A stretch of DNA of 15,640 bases from Flavobacteriales bacterium. GTDB lineage: Bacteria > Bacteroidota > Bacteroidia > Flavobacteriales > BACL11. This document shows, piece after piece, positions 1 through 6,031 of this stretch; position 1 is the stretch's first letter; every line of letters begins with the position of its first letter. The notes beneath the pieces are model-generated. The model saw only the letters and a list, made by a program, of their open reading frames with translations, ran no database searches and had not been told where the DNA came from. The DNA lies in the NCBI GenBank assembly GCA_002697505.1, contig NZWA01000009.1, positions 1 through 15,640 of the forward strand, read 5' to 3'. Made by a program: the position numbers and the translations under genes.

Positions 1-84
1 ATACTCTTGACAGCTTACCAAATATAATTGCAACTGTCTAGTGTTCATCTTGTTCAATTCTAAGTATAGGTGTGATTCTTTCAT
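1..84 (-). CDS. Partial unidentified gene, N-terminal 28 residues
   Basis: An open frame begins with ATG at 84 on the minus strand and runs off the left edge without a stop, giving MKESHLYLELNKMNTRQLQL and eight more residues. A perfect AGGAGG (90-95) lies 5 nt upstream of the ATG. It overlaps the stop codon of the HNH gene just before it, so the two are probably translationally coupled. The fragment is too short to assign a family. The start is supported mainly by the strong ribosome binding site. Confidence 0.6.
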   Translation of the reverse strand, partial: MKESHLYLELNKMNTRQLQLYLVSCQEY

Positions 85-93
85 TCTTTCCTC

Positions 94-534
94 CTATCGT
101 GTAGACCTTAGTATACTCTCGACTTTACGCTTGTCAACCATTTTCTCCAGACGGTTGCGGATGATGCACCCTCGGATGTTGGCCTGACGCCATGCCTTTA
201 CGATACCTTTAAGTCTGACAAGTTCTGACTGTCTGACTTCGGCAAGTGTTTCTAAGAAGTCTGTTCTTGCCTGCATCACCTCAGCATAGTCACCGAACCC
301 GTCGACCGCTGGACGGATTGCTAATTTGACTTGTGTGTTTTGTTTGCGATTGTTGCACACACCGCACAGGGCTTGCAGGTTGTCAAGACTTGTTTCACCG
401 CCCTTCGACTCCGGCACAATGTGGTCAGCTTGCAGGGCGTCACGGTCACCGATACCACAAGCACGGCATCGGCCATTGTCACGATCGATCACTTGCAGCC
501 GTAGACTTGCTGGAATTGCTTTTTTGCGTCTCAT
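94..534 (-). CDS. HNH endonuclease (McrA-type), 146 aa
   Basis: A compact HNH-family nuclease. CRAC (residues 23-26) and CGVC (57-60) form the zinc-binding cysteine pairs. The core reads ADHIVPESKGG (36-46) with DH at 37-38, then the central Asn in SLDNLQALC (49-57). The family cuts DNA with a single-metal beta-beta-alpha site. In phages such genes are either free-standing homing nucleases or, when next to terminase, packaging partners. This one lies far from the terminase and on the other strand, so a homing or accessory role is more likely. The C-terminal half is charged and helical with no recognised domain. Base composition is visibly richer in G+C than the AT-rich genes to the right, which hints at separate acquisition. 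AAGGA lies about 10 nt before the ATG. Confidence 0.9.
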   Translation of the reverse strand: MRRKKAIPASLRLQVIDRDNGRCRACGIGDRDALQADHIVPESKGGETSLDNLQALCGVCNNRKQNTQVKLAIRPAVDGFGDYAEVMQARTDFLETLAEVRQSELVRLKGIVKAWRQANIRGCIIRNRLEKMVDKRKVESILRSTR

Positions 535-597
535 AATGTGGTGTCCTTAGTGGGTGGTGAATAATGCCAGTCTAATATATATATCGACAGATTGCAA

Positions 598-616
598 GGG
601 CAGCATTAGCCTGCCC
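598..616 (-). promoter_or_regulatory. Hairpin spanning a stop codon
   Basis: On the minus strand GGGCAG-GCTAATG-CTGCCC forms a perfect 6-bp, G+C-rich stem with a 7-nt loop, and the TAA stop of the cysteine-rich gene (606-608) lies in the loop. No T-run follows, so it is not a standard intrinsic terminator. It could stabilise the mRNA end or cause partial termination before the HNH gene. Function is inferred from the structure only. Confidence 0.4.
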
Positions 617-785
617 CGTAAAAATCCAGACTAGCCTGAAAGTGTACAGACTCCGAATCCTCATAATCGACACGATCTTCGATCACTTCACAATGTTCTA
701 AGCAATCAGGGCAGATCTGAGCATCGGATGGGACATAAGAACCGCAGCAATCGGTAACGTAGAAAATTTCAAAATTGTTACTCAT
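606..785 (-). CDS. Small cysteine-rich putative zinc-ribbon protein, 59 aa
   Basis: This small gene encodes MSNNFEIFYVTDCCGSYVPS followed by DAQICPDCLEHC and an acidic C-terminal tail. The cysteines CC (13-14), CPDC (25-28) and C32 fit a zinc-ribbon or rubredoxin-like knuckle. The start is well supported: AGGAG (794-798) sits 8 nt before the ATG. Short acidic proteins with a CxxC pair are common in marine phage genomes and generally have no known role. The gene stands alone at the head of a leftward unit that continues to the HNH gene and to the partial gene at the window edge. A sigma-54-type promoter sequence lies about 50 nt upstream (see separate entry). No function is claimed beyond probable metal binding. 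Confidence 0.75.
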   Translation of the reverse strand: MSNNFEIFYVTDCCGSYVPSDAQICPDCLEHCEVIEDRVDYEDSESVHFQASLDFYGAG

Positions 786-833
786 AATTTAAACTCCTAA
801 AGGTAAAACTTTTTTTCTGATACCTTATATAGA

Positions 834-850
834 TGCAATCGGCGTGCCAA
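834..850 (-). promoter_or_regulatory. Candidate sigma-54 (-24/-12) promoter
   Basis: Read on the minus strand, this is TTGGCACG-CCGA-TTGCA, an exact match to the core sigma-54 consensus (YTGGCACG-N4-TTGCW), with GG and GC separated by exactly 10 nt. It points toward the 59-aa cysteine-rich gene. A start about 12 nt past the GC would leave a leader near 38 nt with a good ribosome binding site. Upstream lie an A7T6 tract (855-867) that could bend DNA, and a palindrome centred at 930, about 107 nt before the predicted start, where activators of sigma-54 usually bind. The match is seen directly; use by RpoN is inferred. Confidence 0.6.
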
Positions 851-921
851 AACTAAAAAAATTTTTTATACTTGTTTTATAGGCTTTTTTGTATTCTCAA
901 TATGAAACACCCTTTGCATTT

Positions 922-938
922 TGCTACACAGTGTAGCA
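922..938. repeat. 17-bp perfect palindrome with CTACAC half-sites
   Basis: TGCTACAC-A-GTGTAGCA is a perfect 8-bp inverted repeat around one base. Its half-site CTACAC recurs at 956-961 and 963-968, and GTACAC occurs at 1035-1040 and 1045-1050, one helical turn apart. The cluster lies in non-coding DNA between a leftward sigma-54-like promoter and a rightward promoter-like sequence. It is best read as a binding site for a dimeric regulator. No specific factor is recognised. Confidence 0.5.
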
Positions 939-1062
939 TTTTGCATTGCATTTCGCTACACACTACACGTATGTACAGTAAATTATATGCTACGCGTATC
1001 ATTTTGAGATATTTTTACCATATAGGCTTAGATAGTACACTTTTGTACACTATAGGGGTTAA

Positions 1063-1094
1063 TATAATCGAAAATGAGATTGAGAATCAGTCTC
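1063..1094 (+). promoter_or_regulatory. -10 box overlapping a Fur-box-like operator
   Basis: A perfect TATAAT (1063-1068) is followed by GAGATTGAGAATCAGTCTC (1076-1094), which matches the 19-bp Escherichia coli Fur consensus at 14 positions. It contains the inverted repeat ATTGAGA-ATCAG-TCTCAAT (1079-1097). The predicted start near 1075 would lie at the operator edge, the usual layout of iron-repressed promoters. The -35 is weak: TTGTAC at 1043-1048 leaves only 14 nt. Further on, GGGAGGA (near 1122-1128) precedes an ATG at 1141. An alternative reading is a weak leftward stem-loop after the endonuclease gene, but no clean T-run follows. Confidence 0.4.
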
Positions 1095-1140
1095 AATAAG
1101 CCGCATGGCATGTAAAAATAGTAGGGAGGAAATAATAGAT

Positions 1141-1257
1141 ATGTATTACCTAAACTCTAAGGATAACTTGTTACTCTCTATCCAACAGGAACACATATAT
1201 CGGTTCGCCTGTCTGCCAATCTTTCCCGGATGGTATTGCTTCTTCTCCTTCTTTTAA
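1141..1257 (+). other. Short ORF (38 codons) behind the Fur-like promoter
   Basis: ATG at 1141 follows a strong GGGAGGA and opens a 38-codon frame starting MYYLNSKDNLLLSIQQ. The frame soon runs antisense through the 3' end of the endonuclease gene (from 1171). The regulatory signals look like those of a real rightward gene, but the peptide past about residue 10 is only the complement of another gene. It may be a leader peptide, or the 5' stub of a gene whose body was displaced when the endonuclease gene inserted. It may also be chance. Confidence 0.2.
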
Positions 1258-2901
1258 GAATCCAAAATCTCTGAGTCTAGATCTTCTTACAAATTCTGCC
1301 ATTGAATATTTTGAATCTTGTATCCTATGATATGTATATGGTTCTACTAGAATCTTTTCATCCAAGACCATAAATGCCAACTCTTCATCTGTATAAAGCT
1401 TGTAGTTTTCTTTCAAGAAATATTTATATTCTACTCCACCATACATATCTGCTTCTTTTCTGCTTAAAGTTTCTTTTGGTTTTAATCCTCCCCTATATAT
1501 TCCCTTCTTAAACCTTAACGTCAAAAACCTTTCAAGAGATAGTAACATATCAAATTTCAAATTAACCATTACACACAATTCCCAATCATAATACTTGCTC
1601 AAGTTTGCCCTAATAAAATCATACATTTCTTTATTTTTCACTTGACGCTCAATTTGTTCTACAGTTTTAGGTTCAGGCTGTGCCCCACCTAATCTATATA
1701 TTAAATTCCTATTAACTTCCATTTTAAACTTTTCCAAGAATTGATCTTGAATCTCTCGTGTTGTATTCAAATCTAGTCTCTCACGAATAAAATCCTTCAT
1801 TTCTGCACTATAACTATTTTGATATCCTATTCGCTTTTCAACAATATCAGGATATTTATCTCTAATTCCTAACTTTCTTTCCCATTCATATACTGATGCA
1901 CTTGCTTCGCCTCCTCTCACTACTCCTACATTAGCTTTCCATCCAAATTCTTTTGTTAGCTTAACTACATCTCCTTGAAATTCCAACCACTTCTTTTCAA
2001 ACTTCTCAGGAAAATCCCCTCTTCTATCCAGCATGTTATCCTTATGATTCCCTTTAGCCAAATGTTCCGCATTATAACATTTAGGATTATCACAAAGATG
2101 CCTTACTAATTCAGGATACTCTCCATGCTTTTCCCAATATGCTATTCTATGCTTAGTAAAATATTTTCTTTCTTCATCTATTTTTACTTCCATCTGAGCA
2201 TATCCATTTTTATGGACACAATTTGATTCTTTACAAGGAGTACCATTATAAAACTTATCCTTGCTCCATGTAAAATTCTTTGAGTATCTATCTAATGTAA
2301 TTGCTTTTTCTAAAAAAGGACGAAGATCTTTTTCATTAGTAGCTACCCAAGTATTAAATAAAGAACATCTATTCCACTTATCCAAATATTCCCTTTCTTT
2401 CTGCATAACTTTATCTTCATCACATCTTTCGATGATAGCATACTTAATAGAAAATTCACTATCATGATATCTTTCTTGCAGTTTTTTATTAAAATGCTTA
2501 TTTTTACTTAGCTCATTCTTATGAGAACCTAGTCTAGTACCAATACTCACACTACTACCAATATAGCATTTAATATCGTTTACTTTATAATCTCTTTCAG
2601 GATGATTATCATCATAGTTCCATATAAAAACTATGGCATAGATACCACTAACACCTTTAACAGATTTCAAATCTGATACTATTTCCCAGTTCTGAATATC
2701 AGTATGATTTATTCTAATCTTTACATTTCTACTTTTTCTAATGTTACTGAGCTGAGCATTACTGATAGAATATTTATTTCTTATGTTTAGAGACGGAACT
2801 CCTTTATTGTAATCTTTTACAATCTCTCTTTCTTGCTGTGACGTAAGAAATACTTTTCTTTTTCTTTTCTTTACGTCTGTGCTTCCTTTTGGTCTAGGCA
2901 T
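1171..2901 (-). CDS. Homing-type endonuclease with GIY-YIG and HNH-like domains, 576 aa
   Basis: Domains in order: a basic helix-turn-helix-like N-terminus (about 1-62); a GIY-YIG nuclease (about 84-190) with GIYAI (87-91), CYIGSS (112-117), Arg 123, NKHFN (134-138) and catalytic-type Glu in KEREYLD (168-174); then an HNH-like segment (about 215-295) with HRIAYW (251-256), VRHLCDNPKC (266-275) and a following AEHL..G....DN pattern; then three repeats of a helical motif (about 367-392, 427-452, 491-516), probably DNA-binding modules. AGGAG precedes the ATG at 2901. Two nuclease folds in one protein is unusual. The gene is AT-rich and stands opposite the rightward operon, as expected for a mobile free-standing homing gene. 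Activity is inferred from conserved residues. Confidence 0.88.
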   Translation of the reverse strand: MPRPKGSTDVKKRKRKVFLTSQQEREIVKDYNKGVPSLNIRNKYSISNAQLSNIRKSRNVKIRINHTDIQNWEIVSDLKSVKGVSGIYAIVFIWNYDDNHPERDYKVNDIKCYIGSSVSIGTRLGSHKNELSKNKHFNKKLQERYHDSEFSIKYAIIERCDEDKVMQKEREYLDKWNRCSLFNTWVATNEKDLRPFLEKAITLDRYSKNFTWSKDKFYNGTPCKESNCVHKNGYAQMEVKIDEERKYFTKHRIAYWEKHGEYPELVRHLCDNPKCYNAEHLAKGNHKDNMLDRRGDFPEKFEKKWLEFQGDVVKLTKEFGWKANVGVVRGGEASASVYEWERKLGIRDKYPDIVEKRIGYQNSYSAEMKDFIRERLDLNTTREIQDQFLEKFKMEVNRNLIYRLGGAQPEPKTVEQIERQVKNKEMYDFIRANLSKYYDWELCVMVNLKFDMLLSLERFLTLRFKKGIYRGGLKPKETLSRKEADMYGGVEYKYFLKENYKLYTDEELAFMVLDEKILVEPYTYHRIQDSKYSMAEFVRRSRLRDFGFLKEGEEAIPSGKDWQTGEPIYVFLLDRE

Positions 2902-3098
2902 ATTTTCTCTCCTTTAAAAGGTCTCCCTCGCTTTTTCCTGATCTGTAATTTTCTTCTTTGTCTGCGTAGCATATCCACTGTTACCTTAGATCCTGATCTT
3001 TCACTTAATAGTGCTGCTAATTCCTTATCTTTCATTTTATTACAGTTTTCCGCTATAAAACACAGTTCTTCACTGCTCCATTTCTTATATATTCTCAT
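2871..3098 (-). CDS. Small helix-turn-helix protein, 75 aa
   Basis: A basic 75-aa protein. Residues 7-33 (WSSEELCFIAENCNKMKDKE and on) match the pattern of the C-terminal repeats of the endonuclease encoded immediately downstream. RRQRRKL (44-50) and KKRGRP (54-59, AT-hook-like) suggest DNA binding. Its last 31 nt overlap the endonuclease start, so the two genes are one translational unit. AAAGG lies 5' of the ATG at a usable distance. It may supply target specificity or repress the pair, or be a detached DNA-binding module of the endonuclease. It diverges from the rightward operon across a 78-nt gap that carries the rightward promoter. Confidence 0.7.
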   Translation of the reverse strand: MRIYKKWSSEELCFIAENCNKMKDKELAALLSERSGSKVTVDMLRRQRRKLQIRKKRGRPFKGEKICLDQKEAQT

Positions 3099-3115
3099 AT
3101 TTTATGCCTTTAAAG

Positions 3116-3143
3116 TTGACAAATCGTGTATCATTAATATAAT
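3116..3143 (+). promoter_or_regulatory. Sigma-70-type promoter of the rightward operon
   Basis: TTGACA (3116-3121) and TATAAT (3138-3143) both match the vegetative consensus exactly with a 16-nt spacer. A start near 3150 leaves a 27-nt leader to the first gene at 3177. This suggests that host RNA polymerase transcribes the rightward operon early, before the phage's own sigma-like protein (second gene) could act. Confidence 0.8.
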
Positions 3144-3176
3144 AATAGAAATTTTTACAATTGAGGCAAGATAAAA

Positions 3177-3341
3177 ATGAGTGATATTAAAAACATTGAT
3201 TCCATTCTGGAAGTTAAAGCTTCAGGATCACTAGACGTCACGGATGATTTAAACAAACCAGAGGGTAAGGCTATAGCTGAACTACTACATGAGCAAGAAG
3301 AAGACAACGAAACGCAAGAAGAAGAAGACAACGCTAGCTAA
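3177..3341 (+). CDS. Small acidic protein, 54 aa, first gene of the rightward operon
   Basis: ATG at 3177 follows GAGG (3163-3166) and opens a 54-codon frame: MSDIKNIDSILEVKASGSLD, a middle segment, then a strongly acidic tail HEQEEDNETQEEEDNAS. It is the first gene after the sigma-70 promoter. Its last 53 nt are read in another frame as the basic start of the sigma-like gene. No domain or catalytic motif is visible. Because it is the operon leader and is joined to a sigma-like gene, a regulatory role is possible, but nothing in the sequence proves it. Confidence 0.65.
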   Translation: MSDIKNIDSILEVKASGSLDVTDDLNKPEGKAIAELLHEQEEDNETQEEEDNAS

Positions 3342-3957
3342 CGGAGTATCAGAACAAGAATTTTTAACAGTATTAGAGAACATAAGTAAAAGACTTGGAC
3401 ATAAATTTAAATTCGGATATCATAGTTACGAGGATATGAAGCAACAAGCAGCTATCTTTGCGTTAGAAGGATTAGAAAAATATGATAATAAACGTCCACT
3501 AGAAAACTTCCTATGGACCCATGTAAGAAATAGATTATTTAATTATAAACGAGACAATTATCAAAGACCTGATAAGCCTTGTTTATCTTGTGTATTTTAT
3601 GATGCTCACTGTGCCACATCCACAAACCAATGTAATGAATATGACGACAAGACTAATTGTGAAGAATACAATACATGGAATAATCGTAACACAAATAAAA
3701 AGAACATAATGAAGCCCGTAGGTATTGAAGACCTTAAAGAACAAAATGTCAGTATTCCTAAATTAGCTAGTGATAATTCCATATTAGAAATAGTTTCCAA
3801 CAAACAAGTTTTAAAAATATTAGATGAGAACATTCCTGCACAACACAGATCAACATATCTTAAATTAAAATATGGAGATAAGATCTACAAGAATAATCTT
3901 AACAAATTACTAGAATGTATTAAAACTATATTGAAAGAACATGGCTATGACTTCTAA
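3289..3957 (+). CDS. Sigma-factor-like protein, 222 aa
   Basis: Residues about 47-93 (YEDMKQQAAIFALEGLEKYD, then NFLWTHVRNRLFNYKRDN) resemble sigma-70 region 2, the part that binds core RNA polymerase and the -10 element. The C-terminal 45 residues are helical and could be a region-4-like segment. Between them lies a cysteine-rich insert (C98, C101, C108, C115, C124) that may bind zinc. The N-terminus is very basic (MSKKKTTKRKKKKTT). T4 gp55 is a short phage sigma factor of comparable size that directs late transcription. By analogy this protein may switch RNA polymerase to late promoters, though no TATAAATA box stands before the head genes here. No Shine-Dalgarno precedes 3289, so translation is probably coupled to the overlapping upstream gene. 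Confidence 0.65.
   Translation: MSKKKTTKRKKKKTTLANGVSEQEFLTVLENISKRLGHKFKFGYHSYEDMKQQAAIFALEGLEKYDNKRPLENFLWTHVRNRLFNYKRDNYQRPDKPCLSCVFYDAHCATSTNQCNEYDDKTNCEEYNTWNNRNTNKKNIMKPVGIEDLKEQNVSIPKLASDNSILEIVSNKQVLKILDENIPAQHRSTYLKLKYGDKIYKNNLNKLLECIKTILKEHGYDF
3293..3333 (+). repeat. Dual-coding tandem purine repeat
   Basis: GCAAGAAGAAGACAACG (3293-3309) is repeated at 3314-3333 with one extra AAG triplet. Two frames are coding here: one gives acidic EEDNE and EEEDN, the other gives basic KKKTTK and KKKKTT. The repeat probably arose by duplication or slippage and changed both proteins at once. Confidence 0.7.
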
Positions 3958-4783
3958 GAAACCACCACGCAAACGTGGACAACTAGGACTAGAAGAACAA
4001 GAATTTATTAGAAATCATGTAGGTATTTTATCTACAGAAGAAATAGCAGAAGCTCTTAATCGTACAGCTAAACCTGTAATGAGATATATAGCTGAATCTA
4101 AAATTGGCATTAAATCTAAAGATGAAGAAGAAACCGACAAAACTCTAAGACGAAAACTACATGCTAAAACATTCTGGGTTGAAATAGAAAAACAATTTGA
4201 CAAATCTACAGGAGAACTACAATACTTTGAAGACACATGGATCGGCTTGGTAAAACAATTCAGAGAAGACGTACTACCTGCAGAAGAATTACAAATTAAA
4301 CAATTTATAACTATAGATATACTTATTAATCGCTCCATGAAGGAACGAAAACGCCACATAGCAGACACTGAAAAACTACAAGAGGAAGTAGACAGAGAAT
4401 ATAAACTACCAGAAGATTTACGAGATGGACCTAAATTAGCTAACTTAGAAACTCAACTATCATTTGCCCGTAATAGTATAGCTAACTATACAAACGAATA
4501 TACTAAACTTTTAAACGAACAACAGAAAATCAGTAAAGACTTAAAAGCCACCAGAGAACAACGTATTAAACGTATTGAGGATGGTAAAAGCAGTTGGATC
4601 GGATTGATTCGTATGCTAGAAGACGAAGAGATCAGAGAAAAAGAAGGACGCGAGATGGAAATTATGAACATGTCAGTAGAACAACAAATCAAAAAACTTA
4701 GTGAATATCACGAATATCAGGATGGAGAAGTAGATACTCCTTTATTAACACCAGAAACAGTTCAGGATAAAAAAGATGACTAA
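3941..4783 (+). CDS. Putative terminase small subunit, 280 aa
   Basis: An N-terminal helix-turn-helix (about 15-50: LEEQEFIRNHVGILSTEEIA, then LNRTAKPVMRYI) is followed by a helical middle region with several Trp/Phe positions (about 75-130) and a long charged coiled-coil region (about 130-215). The C-terminus is acidic. A small DNA-binding subunit that oligomerises through helices and lies just upstream of the packaging genes fits the small terminase, which recognises viral DNA and loads the motor. The large subunit is three genes downstream. Assignment rests on architecture and context, since small terminases diverge quickly; a transcription regulator is the alternative. The gene overlaps the sigma-like gene by 17 nt. 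A second Met at 3947 is a possible start. Confidence 0.5.
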   Translation: MAMTSKKPPRKRGQLGLEEQEFIRNHVGILSTEEIAEALNRTAKPVMRYIAESKIGIKSKDEEETDKTLRRKLHAKTFWVEIEKQFDKSTGELQYFEDTWIGLVKQFREDVLPAEELQIKQFITIDILINRSMKERKRHIADTEKLQEEVDREYKLPEDLRDGPKLANLETQLSFARNSIANYTNEYTKLLNEQQKISKDLKATREQRIKRIEDGKSSWIGLIRMLEDEEIREKEGREMEIMNMSVEQQIKKLSEYHEYQDGEVDTPLLTPETVQDKKDD

Positions 4784-5756
4784 AAAGACAGCTATTGTAA
4801 CAGGTATCACAGGACAAGATGGATCATACTTAAGTGAATTACTATTACAATCTAATTATACCGTTATAGCATGTAGACGCCGTTCATCCACTAACAATCT
4901 AGAACGAGTAACTCACCTATTAGACGACCCTAATTTTATACTTACTGAATTTGACCTAACTGATCCCAGCGGAGTTTATCAAACCATACAAAAATATCAA
5001 CCAGATGAATTTTACAATCTTGCTGCACAATCCCATGTTGGCACTAGTTTTAAACAACCATCTACTACCTTTGAAATTAATACCGTAGGTGTTACAAATA
5101 TCTTAGAAGGCATTAGACATTATTCCCCACATACTAAACTCTACCAAGCCAGCACCAGTGAAATGTTTGGTCGCAACTATTCTACTGAAACAGATGGCAA
5201 GAGATACCAGAATGAGAAAACCGAGATGTTACCACAGAGCCCATATGGAATTGCTAAACTAGCAGCGCATAACATGGTAGAAATATATCGTAGTGGCTAT
5301 AACTTATTTGCTTGTTGTGGTATATTATTTAATCATGAAAGCCCCCGAAGAGGTGAAAACTTTGTAACCCAGAAGATTGTGAAATGGATTAAAGACTATA
5401 TAGCTAGTGGCAAGTCTCCAGACTTTCCCAAACTAAAACTAGGTAACTTAGCAGCTCACCGAGATTGGGGACATGCCAAGGATTATGTCCGAGCTATGTG
5501 GATGATGCTTCAACAAGAAACTCCGAAAGATTATGTCATTGCAACTGGTGAAACGCATAGTGTACAAGAATTTCTAGATTTAGCATTTAAAAGTGTACAA
5601 TTAAACCCAGAGGATCATGTAGAGATTGATCCTGATTTATTTAGACCCGCAGAAGTTGAATATCTATGTGGAGATCCCACTTTCGCTAATAACGATTTAG
5701 GCTGGAATCCGCAGGTATCATTTGAAGGTTTGATACAAGATATGTTGGGAAGTTAG
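4776..5756 (+). CDS. gmd: GDP-mannose 4,6-dehydratase, 326 aa
   Basis: A short-chain dehydrogenase of the extended type that converts GDP-D-mannose to GDP-4-keto-6-deoxy-D-mannose, the precursor of GDP-fucose, GDP-rhamnose and related sugars. Visible signatures: the NADP-binding GITGQDGSYLSE (10-21), NLAAQSHV (81-88), the active-site loop ASTSEMFG (125-132) with Thr 127 and Glu 129, YGIAK (157-161) with Tyr and Lys, FNHESPRRGENFVT (185-198) and HRDWGHAKDYV (228-238). All catalytic residues are present and the length is near the family norm, so the enzyme should be active. It overlaps the preceding gene by 8 nt and lies inside the packaging operon. Cyanophages also carry gmd genes; the product may alter host surface glycans or supply sugars for virion decoration. 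Confidence 0.95.
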   Translation: MTKKTAIVTGITGQDGSYLSELLLQSNYTVIACRRRSSTNNLERVTHLLDDPNFILTEFDLTDPSGVYQTIQKYQPDEFYNLAAQSHVGTSFKQPSTTFEINTVGVTNILEGIRHYSPHTKLYQASTSEMFGRNYSTETDGKRYQNEKTEMLPQSPYGIAKLAAHNMVEIYRSGYNLFACCGILFNHESPRRGENFVTQKIVKWIKDYIASGKSPDFPKLKLGNLAAHRDWGHAKDYVRAMWMMLQQETPKDYVIATGETHSVQEFLDLAFKSVQLNPEDHVEIDPDLFRPAEVEYLCGDPTFANNDLGWNPQVSFEGLIQDMLGS

Positions 5757-5758
5757 AT

Positions 5759-6031
5759 ATGACACAACGCAACTACGAAGACCCAAACTATAAGAAATGG
5801 AGAAAAGAAGTATACAGGAGAGATGGCTTCAAATGTAGATGGCCTAATTGTAAAGCCAGAAGAGGCTTGAATGCTCATCACATTAAAACTTGGGCACATT
5901 ACCCTGGATTAAGATTTGACCCTAATAACGGTATAACTCTTTGCAGACGACACCATAAACAAATCCAAGGTATGGAAGACGCCTATGAAGCTATATTTCT
6001 CAAAATACTAGCCCATGATAGACTTCAGTAA
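5759..6031 (+). CDS. HNH endonuclease next to terminase, 90 aa
   Basis: A minimal HNH nuclease. Zinc cysteines are C26 and C31 (CRWPNC) with C62 and H65/H66 (LCRRHHKQ); the catalytic pair is HH at 40-41 (NAHHIKTW), and Asn 57 sits in DPNNGITLC. In several phages an HNH protein encoded beside the terminase is needed for DNA cutting and packaging (shown for HK97-type phages), and the placement here suits that role. It starts 2 nt after the gmd stop with GGGAAG upstream, and its end overlaps the ERCC4 nuclease gene by 17 nt. Confidence 0.9.
   Translation: MTQRNYEDPNYKKWRKEVYRRDGFKCRWPNCKARRGLNAHHIKTWAHYPGLRFDPNNGITLCRRHHKQIQGMEDAYEAIFLKILAHDRLQ

Noticed and set aside
872..1099. 75-codon rightward open frame across the intergenic region
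   Set aside because: It has no ribosome binding site, an odd composition, and runs through the palindrome, the -10 box and the Fur-like sequence; more likely non-coding.
1421..1431. TATAAATA on the minus strand as a T4-type late promoter
   Set aside because: It is within the endonuclease coding sequence and not upstream of any gene start; chance in AT-rich DNA.
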